This document shows, in pieces, positions 43,401 through 51,600 of a DNA stretch of 64,000 bases. Both the position numbers and the translations under genes were made by a program. The notes under the pieces were generated by a model. That model did no database searches and was not told where the DNA came from. It saw only the letters and a program-made list of their open reading frames with translations. Source of the stretch: Mesostigma viride (lineage: Eukaryota > Streptophyta > Mesostigmatophyceae > Mesostigmatales > Mesostigmataceae); contig RPFO01000702.1 of assembly GCA_009746045.1 (NCBI GenBank), positions 1,424,357 through 1,488,356 on the forward strand, written 5' to 3'. The first letter of the stretch is position 1. Each line of letters begins with the position of its first letter.

Positions 43401-45614
43401 AGTGTGCCCTAAATCATAATAAGGTACATTTAAATACCCAAATTTTTTATTTAAACTAAGCAACGAGTTGTTAATAAATAATGAGTAATTGATAATATTC
43501 GAATTTTCGATCATCACACCTTTAGGTTGTCCGGTAGAACCAGAAGTATAAATTACATATACAAGATTGTCGCCATTGATGATCTTCTCAAGATTCTCCT
43601 TAGATTCTTGACCTAGCTCTTCTTCTGTCTTTTCATCATCGATAATTACAAAACTCCCCTTGTAGCTTGTATATTTACCTTTTAGATGTATTGACGTAAT
43701 TAATACCGGTGCAGCCGTATCCTCTAACATAAATTGTAACCGCTCCTCTGGATACTCCGGATCTAATGGTACATACGCCCCTCCAGCCTTCAAAATCCCC
43801 AATATTCCTATAATAAGCTCTAAAGAACGATCTAGACTAACTCCTACTAACGTCTCAGCCCTTACTCCAAGACAACGAAGATAGTGTGCCATCTGATTAG
43901 ATCGCTCATTTAACTCCTTATAAGTAAGACTTTCTTCTCCATATACCACTGCTACATTATTAGGATTTTTAAATACCTGCTCCTCAAATAACTCTACAAC
44001 CGTCTTATCTCTCGGATACTCCCTCTCCGTCGCATTCCACTCTATAAGAACCTTATCTGATTCCTCTTCACTCATTACCTCATACTCTAAAATCACTTTT
44101 TCTGGTTCAGATACTACTACTTCCAATACGCGACTAATCTGTAAAGCCATCCTCTTTACCGTCTCCTCAGTAAAAATATCTTTCAGATAGTTTATCTCTA
44201 TAAATAAACTATTACCAGATTCATATGCAAAAATTGATAAATCAAATTTTACAACATGAGAGTTTATATTTATACGCTTCACAGCAAGATCTTTTAAATC
44301 TAAATTGTTACGTCCAATATTTTCTAATACAAAACTTACCTGAAATAACGGATTCCGATTTAGATTTCGTTGTACATTTAAATGATCTACTAATTGCTCA
44401 AACGGCACATCCTGATGTTCATACGCACCTAACGTTTTCTCCTTTACTCTTCTCAAAAGCTTCCTAAAGTTCTCCCTTGGATCTATCTCCGTCCTTAAGG
44501 CTAACATATTCACAAAAAAACCTATTAATCCCTCAATCTCATGATAGTTCCGATTTGCAATTGGTGAGCCTATCACCAAATCCCTCTGCCCACTGTTCTT
44601 GTATAAAACTATGTTTAATACACTTAGTAACGTCATAAATAACGTTGCACCTTCAGATTCCCCTAACACCTTGATCTTTTTTAATAGTTCCCTAGAAATC
44701 TCTATCGTATAAACACCACCAGAATATGTTAACTCCTTTGGTCGTTCATAATCTATCGGTAAGTCAATCCCCTCCGGAGCACCTTTTAGCTGCTCCTTCC
44801 AATATGCTAATTGTGCTTCTAATCTCTCACCACGTAACCATTCCCGCTGCCAGATCGCATAATCTGCATACTGTATCTCTAGTGGATCCAGCCTAACCTG
44901 ATCTCCCCTACAATAACTTTCATAAGCTTGTGTTAATTCTCTAAAAAAAATATCAAATGACCATCCATCCGAGATAATATGATGCATCATAATCAACACT
45001 ACATGTAGGTCTTTACTTTCTCGAATTACTCGAACTCTAAATAACCATTCCTTATCTAGTTCAAATCGATGCTCAGACTCCGCTTCAATTGCTGCTTGAA
45101 CATACTGCCTACAATTAATCTCAGAAATCTTTTCAATATCCTCAAACTCTATTTTGAAATCAGTTGCAGGTAAAATATCTTGATATCCTTCACTCTCGTA
45201 TAACCCAATCCTTGTTCTTAGTACTTCATGTCGGTCTACCAAATATCTAATTGCTTTCTCAAATGCATCTCGATTAAAATTTCCTACTAGCTTAAATGCC
45301 ATTGGAATATTATATATACTCTGGTTCGGAAATAATTGATCCAAAAACCATAACCGTTGTTGTGCATATGATAATGGTGGATATTCTTCATGTGCTTTTA
45401 ATATCTTATAAGGACTATAATCACTGTTATTAAGATTATTCTCTTTTAATATCCTTAATATCTCATCTCTGTTATCCTTAATATATGATTTAATACTTTT
45501 TATATTTTCAGTATTTTTAAGAAATTTTACTTTAATTGATTCATTATTAAACCAAATCTTAATATTTTTAAAATTCAACCAATAAATAAATAATATAACA
45601 CTATTAAAATTCAT
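37425..45614 (-). CDS. NRPS2: nonribosomal peptide synthetase, modules 3-4
   Basis: The frame opens at 45629, but I prefer the ATG at 45614 (2729 aa). AGGAG lies 7 bases upstream, the protein then starts like NRPS4 and NRPS5, and the overlap with NRPS1 becomes 11 bases as at the other junctions. Domains (frame numbering from 45629): docking hairpin (5-65), LCL C3 (80-515), A3 (525-1050), T3 (near 1129), LCL C4 (1185-1620), A4 (1640-2130), T4 (GGDSI, near 2219), E (2265-2730, HHLVVDAISW). The A3 pocket DLTKIGHVGK is an Asp code. A4 DIWQITADDK resembles Dab codes. Predicted residues 3-4 are Asp and D-Dab/Dap. The C-terminal E domain faces the N-terminal DCL of NRPS3, a COM-type junction. The E domain is AT-rich and unlike the other four. 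Confidence 0.94.
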   Translation of the reverse strand: MNFNSVILFIYWLNFKNIKIWFNNESIKVKFLKNTENIKSIKSYIKDNRDEILRILKENNLNNSDYSPYKILKAHEEYPPLSYAQQRLWFLDQLFPNQSIYNIPMAFKLVGNFNRDAFEKAIRYLVDRHEVLRTRIGLYESEGYQDILPATDFKIEFEDIEKISEINCRQYVQAAIEAESEHRFELDKEWLFRVRVIRESKDLHVVLIMMHHIISDGWSFDIFFRELTQAYESYCRGDQVRLDPLEIQYADYAIWQREWLRGERLEAQLAYWKEQLKGAPEGIDLPIDYERPKELTYSGGVYTIEISRELLKKIKVLGESEGATLFMTLLSVLNIVLYKNSGQRDLVIGSPIANRNYHEIEGLIGFFVNMLALRTEIDPRENFRKLLRRVKEKTLGAYEHQDVPFEQLVDHLNVQRNLNRNPLFQVSFVLENIGRNNLDLKDLAVKRININSHVVKFDLSIFAYESGNSLFIEINYLKDIFTEETVKRMALQISRVLEVVVSEPEKVILEYEVMSEEESDKVLIEWNATEREYPRDKTVVELFEEQVFKNPNNVAVVYGEESLTYKELNERSNQMAHYLRCLGVRAETLVGVSLDRSLELIIGILGILKAGGAYVPLDPEYPEERLQFMLEDTAAPVLITSIHLKGKYTSYKGSFVIIDDEKTEEELGQESKENLEKIINGDNLVYVIYTSGSTGQPKGVMIENSNIINYSLFINNSLLSLNKKFGYLNVPYYDLGHTLLFPSLLSGKQLCLLYSYDILDTEEILQFLLKHQVDVIKLTPSHYQLLQTKLSQYTSINGLIIILGGEKFSSNLLGLTHLYINHYGPTEITVGCSIYKVNEIPHDKLELQNVKQLSIPIGCPISNTKIYILDENRCPVPVGAVGEIYIGGAGLARGYLNRPELTAERFIGNPFANEEDITKGENLRLYRTGDLGRYLSDGNIEFRGRIDDQVKIRGYRIELGEIESALNGCGVVQGSVVVARSMGVGADNRVGSDKRLIGYIVPSSTLRGKLVTQESFKSSTGEEIGILGGEGYIDIVREVKEEIGKRLPEYMVPAHIVFIEKLPLTSNGKVDKKGLPDVEMGLVHQYMGPRDEVEAKLCKIWAEVLGLERVGIYDNFFEIGGHSLLATRVVSRIRSEYKIEIALKELFIYPSIAEFSERVRRIYTIFGAEGNLSVPSISIQERSKRVPLSYAQQRLWFLDQLFPNQSIYNIPMAFKLVGNFNRDAFEKAIRYLVDRHEVLRTRIGLYESEGYQDILPATDFKIEFEDIEKISEINCRQYVQAAIEAESEHRFELDKEWLFRVRVIRESKDLHVVLIMMHHIISDGWSFDIFFRELTQAYESYCRGDQVRLDPLEIQYADYAIWQREWLRGERLEAQLAYWKEQLKGAPEGIDLPIDYERPKELTYSGGVYTIEISRELLKKIKVLGESEGATLFMTLLSVLNIVLYKNSGQRDLVIGSPIANRNYHEIEGLIGFFVNMLALRTEIDPRENFRKLLRRVKEKTLGAYEHQDVPFEQLVDHLNVQRNLNRNPLFQVMFVLQNIDKSDLELGELSIEWIGSEYHTAKFDLSVFGYELEGKLHIGINYLKDIFTEETVKRMALQISRVLEVVVSEPEKVILEYEVMSEEESDKVLIEWNATEREYPRDKTVVELFEEQVFKNPNNVAVVYGEESLTYKELAEHSNAVAVSLLQAGLEKGSIVGLYQERCLNWLINALGIMRAGGVYLPLDPQYPAERLMQIIDDSQLRWIWTDQYKVSQLNDLELKNIVILIERIYANTSLPKLTGHDMAYVIYTSGSTGVPKGVLVEYKGMLNHMLAKINDLGITDKDLIAQTAPMTFDISIWQMFTALILGGRIIIYSDEISKDLSLLMRQIEQDEISILQLVPSLLGASIELDKPSLRSLRWIISTGEALSKDLALSIVGHYPNINLLNAYGPTECSDDVTHYVIKGKEDLDTPVVPIGRPVQNTHIYILDKENRTVPIGASGQICVSGDGVGCGYLNNPEKTKQVFMDNPFGKGKLYKTGDIGRYLNDGRIVFLGRIDDQVKIRGYRIELGEIESALNGCGVVQGSVVVARSMGVGADNRVGSDKRLIGYIVPSSTLRGKLVTQESFKSSTGEEIGILGGEGYIDIVREVKEEIGKRLPEYMVPAHIVFIEKLPLTSNGKVDKKGLPDPDVEMGLVHQYMGPRDEVEAKLCKIWAEVLGLERVGIYDNFFEIGGDSILSIQITHKARADKLYFKVKDIFDRLTVANLSQIVNTNIFLHIKTPYMRIEGCVKLLPIQHWFFERNFTNLNHFNLSVFLELNKDIDFEIFQQALDIIVDYHDILKVHFVKNTNSSWKQVYLNNINRSVKWKTVDLHIEEDLDLIKEIKYHAIIAQKSLNIENGDLIQGVFFNCLLNKRNYFFWVIHHLVVDAISWSIILEDLNTAYNDLLFKRNLSLPVKTHSYQQWSNALYEYSQSPMLNTERAYWMNIINQFSLLPVDKNSGVLSIAGMNTINKELDENETLNLLKKVSMYKSEFKNLLLTALVLAFGDWKGSYKLSLFLEAHGREDTIGLDVSRTVGWFTTLFPINLKLSNPQNISLSINQITEILKNIPNKGIGYGVLRYLVPNSQNLSPEIDKNILIFNYLGQWDKSYAKSNNFHLSNEDVALNIDNNNQSYSLIKLNIAIINGRLTIYWGYSRKHYLKDTMEKLVYDFLENLKKITISPPTETNLNNIDLDLVDIDQVTLLKQIIEA
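38969..43047 (-). repeat. 4.08-kb NRPS cassette, copy 2 (T3-C4-A4-T4)
   Basis: This is the NRPS2 copy of the block at 21470-25548. Homology stops inside the carrier domain. From there NRPS2 continues into an E domain, whereas NRPS3 ends. Confidence 0.88.
40752..42056 (-). repeat. LCL condensation cassette, copy in NRPS2 (C4)
   Basis: Near-identical to the C8 copy; part of the larger 4.08-kb repeat. Confidence 0.85.
44070..45377 (-). repeat. LCL condensation cassette, copy in NRPS2 (C3)
   Basis: Near-identical to the other copies except for a replaced patch at about 44195-44336 (QVSFVLENIGRNN version). Confidence 0.85.
45604..45614 (-). other. 11-base NRPS1/NRPS2 overlap
   Basis: ATGAATTTTAA ends NRPS1 (Tyr-Glu-Phe-stop) and starts NRPS2 (Met-Asn-Phe). 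AGGAG sits 7 bases upstream, which decides this start over the in-frame ATG at 45629. Confidence 0.8.
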
Positions 45615-48600
45615 ATTCATACTCCTCATATTCTAAATTATCTTTATTAATTATGAATTTAATAATAGATGCAAGCGTAATTATAACAGAGTTTCCAAAT
45701 AACTCTCTTACTGGTAATTTTGTTCCAAACACTTTATATATTCTTGATTGCACCTGAATAACCAATAATGAATGTCCACCTATTTCAAAGAAGTTATCAT
45801 GGATACCTACACGCTCTAATCCTAAAACTTCCGCCCAAATCTTACACAACTTCGCTTCAACTTCATCCCTTGGACCCATATACTGATGTACTAAACCCAT
45901 CTCCACATCCGGATCCGGTAACCCTTTTTTATCTACCTTCCCATTCAATGTCAGTGGCAGCTTTTCTATAAACACTATATGTGCCGGTACCATATACTCC
46001 GGTAACCGCTTCCCTATCTCCTCCTTCACTTCTCGTACAATATCTATATACCCTTCCCCACCTAAAATACCTATCTCCTCTCCTGTACTACTCTTGAAAC
46101 TCTCTTGTGTAACTAATTTCCCTCTCAAGGTTGAACTAGGTACTATATACCCAATTAACCGCTTGTCACTTCCAACTCTATTGTCCGCTCCAACCCCCAT
46201 ACTACGTGCTACTACAACACTACCTTGAACAACCCCACATCCATTCAATGCACTCTCAATCTCCCCAAGCTCAATCCGATATCCTCGTATCTTTACCTGA
46301 TCATCTATACGTCCTCTAAACTCGATGTTCCCATCAGATAAATATCGTCCTAAATCTCCTGTCCGATATAACCTTAAATTCTCTCCTTTAGTTATATCTT
46401 CTTCATTCGCAAATGGATTCCCTATAAATCGTTCCGCCGTTAACTCAGGACGATTCAAATACCCCCTCGCTAAACCAATACCCCCTATATATATCTCTCC
46501 TACCGCCCCCACCGGTACCAGACATCTATTCTCATCTAAAATATATATCTTCGTGTTCGATATAGGACAACCTATAGGGGTTATATCTTTATACTCATTA
46601 TTATTACATTCCCAATGTGTAACGCTAATAGATACTTCCGTGGGTCCATATGCTAAATAAAGCCTTGTATCACTAAATATTTCTTTAAACTTTTTCCTAA
46701 CCTCGGTATATAGTTTCTCTCCTCCAGTGATTACACAACGTAACGATTTTAACCTAGAAATCCCTTTTGTTTCTAAAAATAAAGATAATAATGATGGCAC
46801 AAAATGAACCATGCTGATCCTATTGAACTCTATTGTATTTATAATATCATCCATATCCTTATGGTTCTTTATAATAACAAGTTTAGCTCCTGCAGCAAGT
46901 GGATGTAGAACTTCCCATACCGAAATATCAAAACTCATCGACGCAATATATAATAACGAATCTCGATTACTTGTCTCATAATGATCTAATGTCCAATACA
47001 TTCGATTCATAAAACCATTATGTGAGTTCATCACACCTTTAGGTTGTCCGGTAGAACCAGAAGTATAAATTACATATACAAGATTGTCGCCATTGATGAT
47101 CTTCTCAAGATTCTCCTTAGATTCTTGACCTAGCTCTTCTTCTGTCTTTTCATCATCAATAATTACAAAACTCCCCTTGTAGCTTGTATATTTACCTTTT
47201 AGATGTATTGACGTAATTAATACCGGTGCAGCCGTATCCTCTAACATAAATTGTAACCGCTCCTCTGGATACTCCGGATCTAATGGTACATACGCCCCTC
47301 CAGCCTTCAAAATCCCCAATATTCCTATAATAAGCTCTAAAGAACGATCTAGACTAACTCCTACTAACGTCTCAGCCCTTACTCCAAGACAACGAAGATA
47401 GTGTGCCATCTGATTAGATCGCTCATTTAACTCCTTATAAGTAAGACTTTCTTCTCCATATACCACTGCTACATTATTAGGATTTTTAAATACCTGCTCC
47501 TCAAATAACTCTACAACCGTCTTATCTCTCGGATACTCCCTCTCCGTCGCATTCCACTCTATAAGAACCTTATCTGATTCCTCTTCACTCATTACCTCAT
47601 ACTCTAAAATCACTTTTTCTGGTTCAGATACTACTACTTCCAATACGCGACTAATCTGTAAAGCCATCCTCTTTACCGTCTCCTCAGTAAAAATATCTTT
47701 CAGATAGTTTATCTCTATAAATAAACTATTACCAGATTCATATGCAAAAATTGATAAATCAAATTTTACAACATGAGAGTTTATATTTATACGCTTCACA
47801 GCAAGATCTTTTAAATCTAAATTGTTACGTCCAATATTTTCTAATACAAAACTTACCTGAAATAACGGATTCCGATTTAGATTTCGTTGTACATTTAAAT
47901 GATCTACTAATTGCTCAAACGGCACATCCTGATGTTCATACGCACCTAACGTTTTCTCCTTTACTCTTCTCAAAAGCTTCCTAAAGTTCTCCCTTGGATC
48001 TATCTCCGTCCTTAAGGCTAACATATTCACAAAAAAACCTATTAATCCCTCAATCTCATGATAGTTCCGATTTGCAATTGGTGAGCCTATCACCAAATCC
48101 CTCTGCCCACTGTTCTTGTATAAAACTATGTTTAATACACTTAGTAACGTCATAAATAACGTTGCACCTTCAGATTCCCCTAACACCTTGATCTTTTTTA
48201 ATAGTTCCCTAGAAATCTCTATCGTATAAACACCACCAGAATATGTTAACTCCTTTGGTCGTTCATAATCTATCGGTAAGTCAATCCCCTCCGGAGCACC
48301 TTTTAGCTGCTCCTTCCAATATGCTAATTGTGCTTCTAATCTCTCACCACGTAACCATTCCCGCTGCCAGATCGCATAATCTGCATACTGTATCTCTAGT
48401 GGATCCAGCCTAACCTGATCTCCCCTACAATAACTTTCATAAGCTTGTGTTAATTCTCTAAAAAAAATATCAAATGACCATCCATCCGAGATAATATGAT
48501 GCATCATAATCAACACTACATGTAGGTCTTTACTTTCTCGAATTACTCGAACTCTAAATAACCATTCCTTATCTAGTTCAAATCGATGCTCAGACTCCGC

Positions 48601-51600
48601 TTCAATTGCTGCTTGAACATACTGCCTACAATTAATCTCAGAAATCTTTTCAATATCCTCAAACTCTATTTTGAAATCAGTTGCAGGTAAAATATCTTGA
48701 TATCCTTCACTCTCGTATAACCCAATCCTTGTTCTTAGTACTTCATGTCGGTCTACCAAATATCTAATTGCTTTCTCAAATGCATCTCGATTAAAATTCC
48801 CTACTAGCTTAAATGCCACTGGATTATTATATATACTCTGGTTCGGAAATAATTGATCCAAAAACCATAACCGTTGTTGTGCATATGATAATGGAACTCT
48901 TTTAGAACGTTCCTTAGGTAGTAACTTGATAATACTGAATTTTATTTCAGAAGATTGTTTTATTTTTTTTACTACACGTCCAATCTGCTCAATGGTGGAA
49001 GCTTGAAAAAGATCTTTAATAGCCAACTGTATTTTATACTCAGACCTTATTCGAGACACTACACGCGTTGCCAATAATGAATGTCCACCGATTTCAAAGA
49101 AGTTATCATAGATACCTACACGCTCTAATCCTAAAACTTCCGCCCAAATCTCACACAGCTTTGCTTCAACTTCATCTCTTGGACCTATATACTGATGTAC
49201 TAAACCCATCTCCATATCCGGATCCGGTAATCTCTTTTTATCAATCTTTCCATTAGGTGTTAACCATATTTGATTTAATTCAACATAATATTTAGGCACC
49301 ATAAAACCAGGCAAATTATTTTCTAAATATTTTTTAAGTTCCTGTACTAAATTTTTTTTAAGATTAGGTTGAACCATGTAAGATGGATTATTAGAAAAGT
49401 TATCACTTTTATTTTGAATAAACCCTTCTATAGGATAATTAATATAATAAGAAGCCCTAGAGAAAAGCTTCAACCCCATTTTAAATAGAATAATATTTAA
49501 ATTTATAGGACTTTTTATATCTAGATAGAATTTACATTCGTATCCTAACAACTGAACATATGTAGAAATCTCATCTAGATTCAGTAGATTATGATCTTTC
49601 TTAATACTACTTGGATAATAAGAGTTTTTTAAGCTTTCATATGCTCTGTATTCATCTATAATTCTAGAATTTTTATACTTAATATATAAATAATCTTTAT
49701 GAGAATTGACATCAACATACTGTACAAGATCATTCACATCTGTAAACTGATTTTCATGAATTGCAAGCAAATCTTTTTTTGAGTTTTTATTAACATGAAT
49801 AATTACATCATATCTATAACAATTAAGTTCATTAAAACCTTTACCTATTTTGGGCATAATTTCTACATGCGAAATATGATAATGTGTGTTTTTTAGGTAA
49901 ATAAAGTACTCTGGAGAAATTAGAAGTTCTTTTTCTTTTCGAGCAAAATAGAGAATCTCTTCTAAATTAACTTCTCGAACTTTTTTTAATTTTTGGACTG
50001 AATAATGAAAACACTCTAATAATCTGTAATCCCTCACATCTCCTATGAATAATGTACCAGATGATCCCATGTTAACAATAACTTGATTTATAACTTTGGT
50101 TAAATATTCTAGATTAGGAAAATATTGTACAACAGAATTTATAACAACAGTGTCATACACTGGAATCTTGTGATAAGGAACCAAATCAGCTGGAGCACAA
50201 TACAAGGATACTTGATTATCTTTAAGATTCTTTTGAACAATATTTCTTGTATAATCAATAACATTTGCAGAAAAATCTATACCTACATAATATTTAACAT
50301 GCTTTAAAAGATTAAATAATATAAGACCACTACCGCTACCAATTTCTAAAACGACTTTGGGATCAAGTTCTAAAATACGAGCAATCGTAGACTCCAACCA
50401 TTCTAGCATCTCATAATTATTAATTTGTTCACCAGTATACGAACTGATCCACCCAGTAAAATTATTCTTATATTCCTGGTTGCCATACTGACCTGTAGAG
50501 GAATAATCCTGTTGATATACTTCACGCCAATCTTCAATAAACTCTACTGTATTAGATTCAACATTAGATTTATGCTTACGTAGATAGTAGGCTACCAAAT
50601 ATTTATCATTAAATAATTCTTCCGATTTATTTTTATAATCTTTTGCTAAAACAATAGATTGTTGTATATCAGGATAATTTGAAAGTACACTCTCAATCTC
50701 CCCAAGTTCAATACGATGCCCCCGTATCTTCACTTGGTCATCAATACGTCCTCTAAACTCGATATTCCCATCAGACAAATATCGTCCTAAATCTCCTGTC
50801 CGATATAACCTCAGATTTCTTCTTTTAATCACATCTTCTTCACTCGCAAATGGATTCTCCACAAATCGTTCCGCCGTTAACTCCGGCCGGTTCAAATATC
50901 CTCGAGCTAAACATGCTCCTCCAATATATATCTCTCCTACTGCTCCTATCGGTACCGGGTGTCCATTCTCATCTAAAATATATATCTTTGTGTTGCTAAT
51001 CGGTTGCCCTATGGAGATTGAATCCAGGTTTAAATCTTTTGGCACTTCAAATAGAGTAGCGATAATAGTTGTCTCTGTTGGGCCATATGTATTCAACAAC
51101 CTTAAATTTAAATTATTTTTAATATACTGTGCTAATTTTTTAGATAGAACTTCTCCTCCAGATATAATCGTGTGTAATGGATAAGTATCTTTTGCTAATA
51201 CAAAATTAGTGGATAGTATATCTAACACAGAAGGTACTAGACTAACAATAGTTATGTGTTGGTTGCGTATAATATTAATATACTCTTCAACATTATGTCT
51301 TTGTGATACAATATAAAAAGAAGCCCCTGTAATTATTGGCAAGTAAATTTCTTCTATAGAGGTATCAAAACTATAGGAACTAGACTGCATTACAACATCT
51401 AAACTTGATATTTTATAGGAACTTAACAGTGTTCTAATTCTGTTATATAAACTCTGGTGCTCGATCATCACACCTTTAGGTTGTCCGGTAGAACCAGAAG
51501 TATAAATTACATATACAAGATTGTCGCCATTGATGATCTTCTCAAGATTCTCCTTAGATTCTTGACCTAGCTCTTCTTCTGTCTTTTCATCATCAATAAT

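Noticed and set aside
4703-51184. Many 60-120-codon plus-strand ORFs inside the NRPS region, several repeated with identical sequence
   Set aside because: They are antisense shadows of the repeated NRPS cassettes. Their repetition only mirrors the DNA repeats, and none has a ribosome site or a recognisable product.
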